DNA from: Desulfogranum japonicum DSM 18378
GTDB taxonomy: Bacteria; Desulfobacterota; Desulfobulbia; Desulfobulbales; Desulfobulbaceae
Direction: 5' to 3'
DNA length: 64,000 nucleotides
NCBI RefSeq assembly: GCF_000429945.1
Contig: NZ_KE386997.1
Coordinates: 6,749 to 70,748, forward strand
Part shown: one piece after another, positions 37,039-47,195 of the stretch
Layout: every line of letters begins with the position of its first letter
Numbering within the stretch: the first letter of the stretch is position 1
Notes under the pieces: model-generated
Told to the model about the DNA's origin: nothing
The model's database searches: none
Seen by the model: only the letters and a program-made list of their open reading frames with translations
Translations under genes and position numbers: made by a program

Positions 37039-37339
37039 TTTTATTATGGTTATTGGAAAAAAACACCTAACCAATTGAATATGCTTGGCTTATCGAAACA
37101 AACAGATTTGTCGACGCATTTACAGTAAGATACAAAAATGAAAGAAGTTTACATATGGATCTGTACGAATGATGCCCCATGATTTCTGCAACAACTGACT
37201 AAAACATGCCAGTATCATACATGATAAACGATCTATCTGCCCTGGTGCTGGAGACTTAAAAAATATAAGAAAAATAAAGATATACCGTTTAGACTATTTA
37301 GGATGGCCCAAGCAGGAGAATATACTAAATCTCAAAATA
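37039..37339. other. Non-coding stretch before vanZ-like gene end
   Basis: 301 bp between the possible small gene and the VanZ-family stop codon. It is AT-rich and shows no feature I can support. Confidence 0.45.
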
Positions 37340-37732
37340 CTATTTATAGATTATCCGTCGAATTTTAGTGTACAGAAACGGATAGACAGATGCAGCGACA
37401 ATACCACCGAATGCATCTGCAACCAAATCTGCGCCAGAGACCATTCGGCCAGGGACAAAAGCTTGATGTAATTCATCGCTGATACCATAAAGGAGACACA
37501 AGAGTATAACTGTACATTGGATCTTTCGAGGTTTATCAGACCAATGAATATCTGGAAAAGCAAACGCGTAAGACAATCCCAAAACCGTGTATGCTATTGC
37601 GTGGAGCAGTTTGTCTACACCTGGAATGGACGGCAGGTGAATGGTATCACCGGTTTGATGAGAAAGAAAAAAAATCACCCCCATAATAATCATCATAGGG
37701 GGCGTTTTGATAAGATCGAAACGAATGGACAA
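37340..37732 (-). CDS. VanZ family membrane protein
   Basis: A 130-residue integral membrane protein with four hydrophobic segments and the family signature YGISDELHQAFVPGRMVSGADLVADAFGG-type block (here SDELHQAFVPGR then DLVADAFGG) plus an early PGVDKLLHAIAY motif. VanZ-like proteins are widespread and mostly uncharacterised outside teicoplanin resistance. The start is a TTG at 37732, about 8 nt after AGGAG; the nearest ATG is 12 codons inside and would cut the first helix. It follows the SEC-C gene by 21 bp. Confidence 0.82.
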   Translation of the reverse strand: MSIRFDLIKTPPMMIIMGVIFFLSHQTGDTIHLPSIPGVDKLLHAIAYTVLGLSYAFAFPDIHWSDKPRKIQCTVILLCLLYGISDELHQAFVPGRMVSGADLVADAFGGIVAASVYPFLYTKIRRIIYK

Positions 37733-37753
37733 GATACAAAACTCCTGTCAGAC

Positions 37754-38257
37754 TTATGGCTGACTGATGTGCACCTGCTCAAGCAGTTCAGGTGAAAAGC
37801 GTTTTTTCATACGTCGAATGGCAGCTGATATTCTTTGGGTCGGAACATTATCAAGCGGGTATCGGTTTTTATCCTCATAGGATGTAAGACAAAGCTGCTT
37901 ATTCTCAATGGCAAAGGTATGACTCCAATTGACCTCAATGGTTTCCGGAGTTTCCTCAATAGGCACTTCAAGAAGTTCACCATCACGAGCAAGTTGAATG
38001 GCATCGGACTCACTCACTTCCAGCAACCATGCATCTCCATTGCCATTACTGAAAAATATAAAGACACCAAGCTCAAAAAAGTCCTCTTTATGAGAGACTG
38101 CGGCCCGTTGAATCTGTTCGATTGCATAGGTCAGGGTTACCTGGCCGTCCTGCTTTTCAGTTATTTGCTGTTCAACCTGTTTTACGGTGCGGCAACAATG
38201 TTTATATTTTTTTCCTGATCCACAAGGACAGGGTTGGTTCCTTCCTATTTTTCCCAT
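37754..38257 (-). CDS. SEC-C motif protein
   Basis: A 167-residue protein that begins with a zinc-binding SEC-C motif ([18 protein letters not shown]; Cys10, Cys12, Cys21, Cys22), like the tail of SecA but here at the N terminus. The remainder is an acidic, hydrophilic domain that I cannot assign. The ATG at 38257 is the natural start. SEC-C motifs can mediate binding to SecB, ribosomes or other partners. It appears to be in one transcript with the VanZ-like gene. Confidence 0.78.
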   Translation of the reverse strand: MGKIGRNQPCPCGSGKKYKHCCRTVKQVEQQITEKQDGQVTLTYAIEQIQRAAVSHKEDFFELGVFIFFSNGNGDAWLLEVSESDAIQLARDGELLEVPIEETPETIEVNWSHTFAIENKQLCLTSYEDKNRYPLDNVPTQRISAAIRRMKKRFSPELLEQVHISQP

Positions 38258-38567
38258 ATGTGAGACCTTCTATTATGCGAAAACAAATCAATGTGTTTTT
38301 AGTAAGTTAACATAAACTCTGCGATTATTACCGGGAGAAGATAATATGTTCCCAGCAATGCTGCAATGACATTTCCATTCCTCTTCTCTGTCTGCTCATA
38401 AATGGCTTTTTCGAAGTCTCGTTCCTTTCTTACCTGCTCAATGTTGCTTTATGCTCAATATTTTTTTCTCAAGAAAACGTAGACTCCGAGATCGACTCTA
38501 TGGCTGCGGTAAAATTTATCGCATTCCACTAAGTTTGCGCGTACCTAAACCAGAGTAAAAAATCGTC

Positions 38568-38624
38568 ATTTTTGGTGAGACGCTATCTCGTCTCTTATCG
38601 CGACATTTCATTCCCACCAAAAAT
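38568..38624. repeat. Nested hairpin in the gap between SEC-C and hybrid-kinase genes
   Basis: Outer arms ATTTTTGGTG (38568-38577) and CACCAAAAAT (38615-38624) are exact complements. Inside them GAGACG (38577-38582) pairs with CGTCTC (38589-38594). The structure lies in the 483-bp gap 38258-38740, downstream of the hybrid-kinase stop and upstream of the SEC-C gene on the minus strand. It may be a terminator-like, leader RNA or repeat structure. The rest of the gap shows no gene. Confidence 0.5.
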
Positions 38625-38740
38625 ACCGTTTCCCCATGATCAATTGCATAACACAATATTTTCAAAAGTTATGAAACATTTCACCAAGTCTATATTTTTC
38701 ACAGATACATATTACAGCACATGCGTGGCTCCCGACTCAG

Positions 38741-40732
38741 CTATTGCAATACAGAATGAACGGCATAAGCAAGATCTTCCATGAGCACAGGTTTGTTAAG
38801 GTAGGCGTCCACGCCGATAGCGACTGATTTACGGTGATCCAGCTGTTCACTAAACCCTGTACAAATAATGACGCGTACGCTTGGACTGATTTTCTTTATT
38901 TTGGAATACAATTGCAAACCCGTCATCTGAGGCATGGTAAGATCAGTGATGACCAGATCAATTTGACTGGACAAATTTCGAAATGCTTCCAATGCCTCGA
39001 CACTGGATACCCTTACTGTAACCTTATAACCTAACCGCGTTAGCATATCTCCGGTTACTTCAGCAATGGCAGTCTCATCATCAACCAGGAGAATGTGTTC
39101 GCCATTCCCCATTGGGGTTTGCTTCTGCCTGGGCGATTGAACTTCATTCTGCTCACAGATATCCACTACCGGAAGATATACAGTAAACATTGTTCCTTTA
39201 TCCACCGTACTCTGCACATGGATATCTCCCCCATAACTTCTTAATATACCATGAACAACTGCAAGCCCCAGGCCTGTTCCCTTATCCCTGGCTTTTGTAG
39301 AAAAATATGGATTAAATATTTTTCCCAGCGTCTCTTCATCCATACCATGCCCAGTATCACTAATCTGCAACTGCAGGTATCGCCCAGGAGAAAGAGTGTA
39401 CTCACTGAGGTCCTGATATTTCAGTATTTTTTCGCGTAAAACAAAAGCAAGGGTTCCCCCTTTTTCTTCCATGGCATGAAAAGCATTGGTGACTAAATTC
39501 ATAACTACCTGGTGCAGCTGCGTTACATCGGCCATAACAGGAGAGAGATCATCCTGGATGTCTATTTCCAAAGCAATAGTAGTCGGTAGGGTTGGCCGCA
39601 CCAATTGAATAATGTCCCGCAACACATTGGACAGATATACAGGTTTGATTTCCTGGTCGACCTCACGACTGAATGCCAGTATCTGTTTGATCAGATCCCT
39701 TGCCCTTTTTGACGCCTCCAGAATTGTCTGGCAATGTTCACGCATAACAGGATTGCCTTTTGACTCAATGAGCATCAGCTCAGCCCTTCCCATTATCGGG
39801 CTGAGAATATTATTAAAATCATGGGCAATACCGCCAGCCAAACTTCCGATAGCTTCGAGTTTCTGGGTTTGCTGAAGCTGTTTTTCGTACTGTTCCTTCT
39901 CTTTCTTCAGCTTGGTCTGTTCAGTTATGTCGACCACTGAGACATACACTTTCTTCCAGGTATGCTCATATCCCTCGGCAACTACTGCACGTAACTCAAT
40001 AGTTAGTTCACGCCCACCGAAGGTGCGGTTCATCACTGTAATTTCAAATTTCCCATGCTGTAAAAGCTCTACCAACTCTTCCTTGACTATCCACTCAGAC
40101 TCTTCAGGTAAAAAATGAGACAATCTTCGCAAGTCATCAACTGAATCGGTTTCATACAGATCCAAAGTTCGGGCATTGACTTCAACAATACGGATTTTTT
40201 CAGCACACAGACGAAGTAAATTAGGATGCGTTGTGAAATATCTGTGAAAATCAGTGACACCCTGACGAGCAAGTTGGTCTAAATATTGGCGAACTTCTGA
40301 AAGATCTTCTTCCCAGAGAGAAATGGGAGACTGCTCGAAAAGATGACGATATCTGGCTTCGGCGATCAGGAGCTCTTCTGTGGTATTAAGAATGACCAGC
40401 TTTTTTCTGTGATTCAAATACACAAGCAATAAAATGAGAAACAGGACTGTAATCAGCCCTGAAACAACAAAAAAATTTTCCTGGGAGAAAATATTTTCAA
40501 GATGTTGCCTGTGTACTGCCCCGGACACTGATATCCGGGCAGAGGAGGATTGCACCACTTCACTCCTTTGAACCTCTGCCACTGCCAGAGAGAAGCTCGG
40601 TAGACACATATATTGGCCCATATTGTTACAGGTTGCGTGACTTTGACCTTGAAAAGGGCCTAACACCACCATACAAACCAAAAAGAAAAGATATGAAATG
40701 TTTATTTTCCCTGAAAAAAGATGCACAATCAA
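38741..40732 (-). CDS. Hybrid sensor histidine kinase with PAS and receiver domains
   Basis: About 663 residues. An N-terminal hydrophobic or signal segment and a second helix (about 88-107) flank a short periplasmic part. Then come a PAS domain (about 125-245), a HisKA domain with the phospho-acceptor in LAGGIAHDFNNILSPIMG, an ATPase domain (MNLVTNAFHAM, DTGHGMDEE, GTGLGLAVVHG) and a C-terminal receiver domain with Asp in LVITDLTMPQMTG. The start is uncertain: the frame begins at a TTG with no good ribosome site, and a GTG follows two codons later. No separate response regulator lies beside it. Confidence 0.87.
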   Translation of the reverse strand: MIVHLFSGKINISYLFFLVCMVVLGPFQGQSHATCNNMGQYMCLPSFSLAVAEVQRSEVVQSSSARISVSGAVHRQHLENIFSQENFFVVSGLITVLFLILLLVYLNHRKKLVILNTTEELLIAEARYRHLFEQSPISLWEEDLSEVRQYLDQLARQGVTDFHRYFTTHPNLLRLCAEKIRIVEVNARTLDLYETDSVDDLRRLSHFLPEESEWIVKEELVELLQHGKFEITVMNRTFGGRELTIELRAVVAEGYEHTWKKVYVSVVDITEQTKLKKEKEQYEKQLQQTQKLEAIGSLAGGIAHDFNNILSPIMGRAELMLIESKGNPVMREHCQTILEASKRARDLIKQILAFSREVDQEIKPVYLSNVLRDIIQLVRPTLPTTIALEIDIQDDLSPVMADVTQLHQVVMNLVTNAFHAMEEKGGTLAFVLREKILKYQDLSEYTLSPGRYLQLQISDTGHGMDEETLGKIFNPYFSTKARDKGTGLGLAVVHGILRSYGGDIHVQSTVDKGTMFTVYLPVVDICEQNEVQSPRQKQTPMGNGEHILLVDDETAIAEVTGDMLTRLGYKVTVRVSSVEALEAFRNLSSQIDLVITDLTMPQMTGLQLYSKIKKISPSVRVIICTGFSEQLDHRKSVAIGVDAYLNKPVLMEDLAYAVHSVLQ

Positions 40733-41018
40733 AAAATGACGTAAGAAATAAAAATTGGTGGGCTGCTTCCGGGCAGCGTATCTTCTTGAATTCGAGGCAA
40801 TGCTCTAAAGAGTGTCGTAGCCATCGGGGCAACACACTCTACCACATTCTATAGGGTGATTGGGGACGATGTCAAAAAAAAGCATGGGGCTCTTTAAAAA
40901 GTAAAGATAATCTTCTCGAATAAAACGCCACGATACGGTAACTTGCCTGTTATTATATTTCACACCGCAATTTACTCATAACTCTTTCATATCAATATAT
41001 TTTTTACCGGTTAACACC

Positions 41019-44000
41019 ATGGGATCCAAATACCAGTTCTGGATTGATCGGGGTGGAACTTTCACTGATATTGTTGCCAAACACCCGGATTCATCACTCA
41101 GCACTTGCAAACTCTTATCTGAAAATCCCGAGCAATATGAAGACGCCGCCATAGCAGGAATAAAAAAAATCATGGGGCTTGCCCGGGATAAATCCATTCC
41201 TGCAGAACTGGTTTCATCTGTAAAAATGGGCACAACAGTTGCTACCAATGCCCTGCTGGAGCGTAAAGGATCACGCACGCTGCTGATTATCACAAAAGGG
41301 TTCAAGGATGCCCTACGTATAGGGTATCAGAACAGGCCTGACCTGTTTGCCCGCCACATACTCTTGCCAGAATTACTTTATGAAGCAGTCATTGAAGCTG
41401 AAGAACGCGTAGATGCCTCGGGTAATGTTCTCACCCCATTACACCTGGAAAAACTGCGCCCACAATTGCAACATCATTACCACAGGGGAATTCGTTCGGT
41501 GGCTATATGCCTCATGCACGGTTATCAGTTCCATGACCATGAATCCCGCATATTTGAACTTGCTTATGAAATAGGCTACACCCAAATTTCAGCCAGTCAT
41601 GAGGTCAGCCCTCTGATGAAGCTTGTTTCGCGAGGCGATACAACTGTTGTAGATGCCTACCTTTCGCCCATACTTAGAAACTATGTTGATCAGGTCAGCA
41701 AAGAGATTGATACAGATTCCACCAACCTGATGTTTATGCAATCAAATGGCGGATTGACAGATGCCAGTATTTTTCGAGGCAAGGATGCAATACTCTCCGG
41801 TCCGGCAGGAGGTGTAGTGGGCATGGTACGTACTGGTGAAATGAGCAGTTTTCACAAACTTATCGGCTTTGATATGGGTGGAACATCGACGGATGTAGCC
41901 CATTACGATGGAGAATTTGAACGAAGCTTTGAAACTATGGTAGCCGGTATACGCATGCGTGCTCCTATGATGTATATACATACGGTAGCAGCAGGAGGAG
42001 GGTCTATTCTTCATTTTGATGGCGCCAGATATCGAGTGGGTCCGGAATCAGCCGGGGCGGAGCCGGGGCCCGCATGCTACAGAAAAGGCGGACCGTTAAC
42101 AGTGACCGACTGCAATGTAATGCTTGGCAAAATACAGCCCCATCACTTTCCTGCCGTTTTTGGGCCTCATGCAAACCAACCTCTGGATAAAAAGACAGTA
42201 ATCAAGCAATTCGAACTGCTGACACAACGTATTGAACAGGAATCAGACAGCAAACCTGCATCTCCTGAAGCAGTAGCCGAGGGGTTTCTCCGCATTGCTG
42301 TGGAAAATATGGCCCATGCCATAAAAACAATCTCTGTTCAACGTGGATACGATGTTACCGAGTATACACTCAACTGTTTCGGGGGGGCAGGAGGACAACA
42401 CGCTTGCCAGGTCGCCGACGCTTTGGGGATGACACAGGTATTTCTTCATCCCTACGCCGGGGTACTTTCCGCTTATGGCATGGGCCTGGCAGATGTCAGT
42501 GCCATGCGTGAACAACAGGTGGAACTGGATTTAATCACGCCGAACCTTTCTTCACATTTAGCCAAAATACTGCCACCCTTACAGAAGGAGGTCTATGAAG
42601 AGGTACATAAGCAGGGGGTTGCCGGCTCTGATATCAGCATTACCTGTAAAATTCATCTACGTTACAAAGGAACGGACACCTCCCTCCTCATTGACCAGGC
42701 ACCACCAGACACCATGCAGAGACAATTTGAACATCTTCATCAGCAACGATTCGGCTATGTTCCCCTGGACAGAGAACTAGTGATCGAGGCTGTTTCCGTT
42801 GAAGCTATTGGCAAGGCCGAACATCTCCAGGATATAGAGGTCAAGGAAAGTTTCGGATCTCCTGTCCCTCTTGAACAGGTGCGCATGTACACCAACGGAA
42901 AATATCACCACACGTTCCTCTACAACAGAGATCAATTTCTCCCCGGCCAAGCAATAAAAGGGCCTGCGATACTGATTGAAACCACTGGAACCATTGTTGT
43001 TGAAGAGGGCTGGAAAGCCGAGATTAACGGCAGAAATCACCTGATAATGACCAGGTATCTGCCAAGACCTGTGAAAGAAGCCATCGGTACACAAAATGTG
43101 GACCCTGTAATGCTTGAGGTATTCAACAATCTTTTCATGTCCATAGCCGAGCAGATGGGTGCCACACTTGCCAATACAGCTTACTCGGTTAATATCAAAG
43201 AACGTCTGGATTTCTCCTGTGCCCTGTTCGATGCTGCAGGCAACCTGGTTGCCAATGCGCCGCATATCCCTGTTCACCTCGGCTCCATGGGAGAATCCAT
43301 CAAGGCCGTTATTCAGGCCAACTCCGGTGTTATTGAACCGGGTGACGTATATATGCTCAATGATCCTTACAACGGAGGTTCACACCTGCCAGACGTCACT
43401 GTCATTACACCGTTCTTTGACAGTAAAGGCAGAGACATCCTTTTTTATCTTGGTTCTCGCGGACATCATGCGGATATAGGTGGTCGTACCCCTGGCTCCT
43501 CCCCACCAGACAGCACCCATATAGAACAGGAGGGTGTTCTCATAGAAAACTGGCTCCTGGTTAAACGCGGACGCCTTCGGGATCGTGAAACCCGTACCTT
43601 GCTTGCTTCCGGCCCATTTCCCTGTCGTAATATAGATCAGAACATGGCTGACCTTGCTGCCCAGATTGCTGCCAATGAAACAGGTGTTCAGGAGCTGCAG
43701 AAAATGGTAGACCATTTTGGCCTTGAGGTAGTAAAGGCCTATATGGCTCATGTACAGGACAATGCTGAAGAAGCTGTTCGATGTGCCGTAACTACACTGA
43801 AGGATTGCTCTTTCACCTACCCCATGGATGATGGCAGTAAAATTAAAGTGAGCATCAAGGTCGACCACAAGAAACGTTCCGCTGTCATCGATTTCAACGG
43901 CACCTCACCCCAGCATAAAGGTAACTACAATGCTCCGGAATCTGTCTGCAGAGCAGCAGTTTTATATGTATTCCGCACTCTGGTTAACGATGATATTCCT

Positions 44001-44639
44001 TTAAATGCTGGCTGTCTGAAACCTCTGGACATACGCATACCCAAAGGCTCGATGATCAGCCCTGTCTATCCTGCTGCCGTTATTTCCGGAAATACTGAAG
44101 TTTCGCAGGCAGTGACCGATACACTTTTTGCAGCACTCGGCATACTGGCTTCTTCACAGGGTACCATGAACAACTTCCTTTATGGTAATGAGCATTATCA
44201 GAACTACGAAACCATCTGTGGCGGCACAGGAGCTGGCCCAGATCACCCTGGTACAAGTGCGGTGCACAGTCACATGACCAACACTCGCATGACAGATCCA
44301 GAGGTAATTGAACATCGTTTTCCCGTACTGGTGGAAGAATTTTCCATCCGGCGTCACTCAGGTGGTCCTGGTCACTTTGCCGGTGGAGACGGAGTTGTAA
44401 GAAAAATACGCTTTCTGGAATCCATGACGGCAACGGTGCTCTCCTCGCACCGTAAAACAGCGCCATTTGGCCTTGCAGGAGGCGGCGACGGGCTCTGCGG
44501 GAACAATTATATTATCCGTGTCGATGGTACCTTTGAACAATTGCATGGCAATGATGAAGCAACCATGCGTCCAGGAGATGTTTTTATCCTGGAAACACCT
44601 GGAGGGGGTGGTTATGGGCCACCAGATGCAAACTCCTGA
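41019..44639 (+). CDS. Fused hydantoinase/oxoprolinase (HyuA-HyuB, OPLAH-like)
   Basis: A 1206-residue single chain. The N-terminal half is HyuA-like with an ATPase fold (WIDRGGTFTDIVAK, FDMGGTSTDVA, CFGGAGGQHACQVA). The C-terminal half is HyuB-like (NIKERLDFSCALFDAAGNL, VYMLNDPYNGGSHLPDV, RGHHADIGG). The length and fusion match ATP-dependent 5-oxoprolinases of the OPLAH type, which open 5-oxoproline to glutamate; the hydantoinase relatives are usually two genes. The exact substrate is not provable here. An MFS gene overlaps its end and may import the substrate. Confidence 0.9.
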   Translation: MGSKYQFWIDRGGTFTDIVAKHPDSSLSTCKLLSENPEQYEDAAIAGIKKIMGLARDKSIPAELVSSVKMGTTVATNALLERKGSRTLLIITKGFKDALRIGYQNRPDLFARHILLPELLYEAVIEAEERVDASGNVLTPLHLEKLRPQLQHHYHRGIRSVAICLMHGYQFHDHESRIFELAYEIGYTQISASHEVSPLMKLVSRGDTTVVDAYLSPILRNYVDQVSKEIDTDSTNLMFMQSNGGLTDASIFRGKDAILSGPAGGVVGMVRTGEMSSFHKLIGFDMGGTSTDVAHYDGEFERSFETMVAGIRMRAPMMYIHTVAAGGGSILHFDGARYRVGPESAGAEPGPACYRKGGPLTVTDCNVMLGKIQPHHFPAVFGPHANQPLDKKTVIKQFELLTQRIEQESDSKPASPEAVAEGFLRIAVENMAHAIKTISVQRGYDVTEYTLNCFGGAGGQHACQVADALGMTQVFLHPYAGVLSAYGMGLADVSAMREQQVELDLITPNLSSHLAKILPPLQKEVYEEVHKQGVAGSDISITCKIHLRYKGTDTSLLIDQAPPDTMQRQFEHLHQQRFGYVPLDRELVIEAVSVEAIGKAEHLQDIEVKESFGSPVPLEQVRMYTNGKYHHTFLYNRDQFLPGQAIKGPAILIETTGTIVVEEGWKAEINGRNHLIMTRYLPRPVKEAIGTQNVDPVMLEVFNNLFMSIAEQMGATLANTAYSVNIKERLDFSCALFDAAGNLVANAPHIPVHLGSMGESIKAVIQANSGVIEPGDVYMLNDPYNGGSHLPDVTVITPFFDSKGRDILFYLGSRGHHADIGGRTPGSSPPDSTHIEQEGVLIENWLLVKRGRLRDRETRTLLASGPFPCRNIDQNMADLAAQIAANETGVQELQKMVDHFGLEVVKAYMAHVQDNAEEAVRCAVTTLKDCSFTYPMDDGSKIKVSIKVDHKKRSAVIDFNGTSPQHKGNYNAPESVCRAAVLYVFRTLVNDDIPLNAGCLKPLDIRIPKGSMISPVYPAAVISGNTEVSQAVTDTLFAALGILASSQGTMNNFLYGNEHYQNYETICGGTGAGPDHPGTSAVHSHMTNTRMTDPEVIEHRFPVLVEEFSIRRHSGGPGHFAGGDGVVRKIRFLESMTATVLSSHRKTAPFGLAGGGDGLCGNNYIIRVDGTFEQLHGNDEATMRPGDVFILETPGGGGYGPPDANS

Positions 44640-45888
44640 TTCCCAAAACTGTACTCCTGAGATCACATTGACACGTAACACAATACATTATGGCTGGGTC
44701 ATAGTACTACTGGGTGCAGCCGGCATTTTCTCTGGACTTGGACTGGGTCGTTTTGCCTTGGGAATGCTGCTCCCTGCCATGGCTGACTCTTTACACCTCA
44801 ACTATGAACAGATGGGGACGATTTCCACTGCAAACTTCATTGGCTATTTTATTGGAATCCTTTTCTCTGCCAAGTTAGTGCGCCGTTTTGGAGCACGTTA
44901 CATAGCATCCTGTGGTCTCGTCTTGACAGGTATTTCAATGATATTTGTGGCATGCGCTCAAAATTGGATTATCCTGGCCTTTCTTTACTGGTTCACCGGT
45001 GTGGGCGGTGCCTGGGCTAATATCGCCATCATGTCGCTCATCGCAGGCTGGTTTGCACCAACAAATAGAGGAAGAGCTGCCGGGTTCATAGTAACAGGTA
45101 ACGGCGTCGCCATTGTCTTTTCCGGCCAGGTCATCCCCATACTTAATAGCATGACCACCCTTCACTGGAGACTGAGTTGGATTGTTCTGGCCGCCATCAT
45201 TCTGTTTGTGGGTGCCCTCTGCCTCTTGTTTCTCAGAAACTCTCCCCAGGAAAAGCACCTGCTGCCTGTAGGCGACCAAACTGAAAGCGACACGTACCCC
45301 TCGCAAACATTTAAAAACCGCCCTACCCTGCCTCTCACATTGCATACGGGGCTACTCTACTTTGTCTTTGGCTTTACCTTTGTAAGTTACGCCACATTTA
45401 TTGTGACTACCATGGTGGAACAGTTTGCCATGTCCCAGATTACAGCAGGAAATTTCTGGTCATGGGTTGGAATCCTCAGCCTCGCATCCGGTCCCGTTTC
45501 AGGTTATTGTTCTGATCGTTTCAGCAGAAGGGCGACCCTTGCCGTCATATTCATCCTCCAAACCTTTTCCTATGCACTTGTTGGTATATCTGCGTCCCCT
45601 GTTTTTCTTTATTTCTCCATCTTCTGTTTTGGCATAGTAGCCTGGGCAGTCCCTTCAATAATTGTAGCTCTGTGTGGCGATTACGCCGGGCCAATCCACG
45701 CAGTATCCATGTTCAGTACAGTCACACTGATCTTTGCTCTGGGCCAGGGGTTGGGGCCTTACCTTTTTGGAGTTATGGCGGAAATAACCGGGACATTCTC
45801 CAACGCCTACCTGCTGGCAGCTGTCATGACGGCTGCGGCTGCAATCGGTTGCTTTATGCTGCCAAAAACAAGTACACGTATTGCGTAA
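44614..45888 (+). CDS. MFS transporter, YbfB/YjiJ-like
   Basis: A 424-residue protein with twelve predicted membrane helices. The first (YGWVIVLLGAAGIFSGLGLGRF) has the GxGxGRF motif of the YbfB/YjiJ group, followed by the MFS loop motif around KLVRRFGARYIA. The ATG at 44614 has GGAGGGGG upstream and overlaps the oxoprolinase gene by 26 bp, so the two are translationally linked. I infer uptake or export of a small acid or amide used by that enzyme. Confidence 0.85.
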   Translation: MGHQMQTPDSQNCTPEITLTRNTIHYGWVIVLLGAAGIFSGLGLGRFALGMLLPAMADSLHLNYEQMGTISTANFIGYFIGILFSAKLVRRFGARYIASCGLVLTGISMIFVACAQNWIILAFLYWFTGVGGAWANIAIMSLIAGWFAPTNRGRAAGFIVTGNGVAIVFSGQVIPILNSMTTLHWRLSWIVLAAIILFVGALCLLFLRNSPQEKHLLPVGDQTESDTYPSQTFKNRPTLPLTLHTGLLYFVFGFTFVSYATFIVTTMVEQFAMSQITAGNFWSWVGILSLASGPVSGYCSDRFSRRATLAVIFILQTFSYALVGISASPVFLYFSIFCFGIVAWAVPSIIVALCGDYAGPIHAVSMFSTVTLIFALGQGLGPYLFGVMAEITGTFSNAYLLAAVMTAAAAIGCFMLPKTSTRIA

Positions 45889-45916
45889 CAGAGGGTAGCA
45901 TAACAAATTTATTCAA

Positions 45917-45946
45917 TTGGGTTTTGTTCTTAAAAGCTGTTATAAT
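45917..45946 (+). promoter_or_regulatory. Candidate promoter for the rhodanese-MBL gene
   Basis: TATAAT (45941-45946) has TTGGGT 18 bp upstream (45917-45922), a partial match to a -35 box. Transcription would begin about 80 nt before the start codon. Confidence 0.35.
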
Positions 45947-46034
45947 TTATGAAAAGAATAGTCTGAGAGGATAATGCACAAGAGATACCTGTTCGCAGCG
46001 TTACCAACCAACAGCATGCAAGGAGATAAAACCA

Positions 46035-47195
46035 ATGGCAATTTTTATGTATCAGGCCAAAGAGTTGTTTCAGTGGTTGACAGACAAAGAAGACATCACC
46101 GTACTTGATGTACGAAATGATAAAGATTTCAACAGGTTTCAAGTAGAAAGTCCTTACCCTTTTACCATGCTCAATGTTTCCTATTATGACTTCATGGAAA
46201 TAGAGGAGGAATCCGTTGCCCGTGTCCCCAGAAATGCCAGGATACGTATAGTCTGCGCAAAAGAAGGCTCTGCCAAATATGTTGCTGAAATACTCGAAAA
46301 GCATGGGTTTGCCGATGTTGGTTACTTGGCCGGTGGCATCAAGTCGTGGGGCAATTTACTTGTGCCTAAATTGCTTGAAAAAAACGATTCCTACACCTTG
46401 TACCAATGCATTCGTCCTGGAAAGGCGTCCTGCAGTTATGCTCTTTTGTCTGGTCAGGAAATGATGGTTTTTGACCCATCCAGAGATATAGATTTTTACA
46501 TGAACCTGGCCAAGGAACACGGGTGTTCCATTGTCAAAACCTTTGAAACCCATTTACAGGCAGACTATATAGCTGGCAGTCGTGATATAACCAAGGCGAC
46601 AGGTGCAACCTTTTATGCCAATGAAGGTGATTTTGCCGGCTCTAAAAATCCCTACACAAAACTCACAGATGGACAAACTTTCTCTTTCAGCCAGGGAAAA
46701 GATATAGTGCGAGTACTCTTCACCCCTGGCCACACGCCAGGCTCAACCTGCTATATAATTGATGAGAAATATATTATTTCCGGAGATATGATTTTTATCA
46801 ACTCTGTGGGACGTCCAGACTTGGGTGGAAAAGCAGAAGAATGGTCGGGCATGCTATACGATTCAATCCAGAAAGTCAAACAGTTACCTGAAACACTTCA
46901 AGTTCTACCTGGGCATTATATGGAGTGGGAGGAAGCGAATTCAGACCTCTTGTTTACCCTGCCGCTTGGCCAGGTACTGGCAAGAAATAAAAATATCTAT
47001 GATCTTGACAACCTGGAGGATTTCATCACCTTCATCAAGGACAACATTCGTCCTCAGCCGGAAGAATACACAACTATTCGCCTGGTAAATGCAAACCTTG
47101 AACAACCAGATGATGAAAAACAGGAAGAATTGGATCTTGGTAAGAATGAATGTGCTGCAAGCATGTATGCAAAAAGTCAGGAGCAAAAAGAATAG
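46035..47195 (+). CDS. Rhodanese / persulfide dioxygenase-like metallo-beta-lactamase fusion
   Basis: A 386-residue fusion. Residues 1-110 are a rhodanese domain with the sulfur-carrying Cys at 74 (IVCAKEGSA). Residues about 120-320 are an ETHE1-like metallo-beta-lactamase domain. The first metal motif, normally THxHxDH, here reads H173-L-Q175-A-D177-Y178, so the second His, an iron ligand in ETHE1, is Gln. The other two expected ligands are present: His233 (FTPGHTPGS) and Asp251 (ISGDMIF). Such fusions oxidise or transfer glutathione-type persulfide sulfur. AAGGAG precedes the ATG. The substitution casts doubt on dioxygenase activity. Confidence 0.85.
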   Translation: MAIFMYQAKELFQWLTDKEDITVLDVRNDKDFNRFQVESPYPFTMLNVSYYDFMEIEEESVARVPRNARIRIVCAKEGSAKYVAEILEKHGFADVGYLAGGIKSWGNLLVPKLLEKNDSYTLYQCIRPGKASCSYALLSGQEMMVFDPSRDIDFYMNLAKEHGCSIVKTFETHLQADYIAGSRDITKATGATFYANEGDFAGSKNPYTKLTDGQTFSFSQGKDIVRVLFTPGHTPGSTCYIIDEKYIISGDMIFINSVGRPDLGGKAEEWSGMLYDSIQKVKQLPETLQVLPGHYMEWEEANSDLLFTLPLGQVLARNKNIYDLDNLEDFITFIKDNIRPQPEEYTTIRLVNANLEQPDDEKQEELDLGKNECAASMYAKSQEQKE

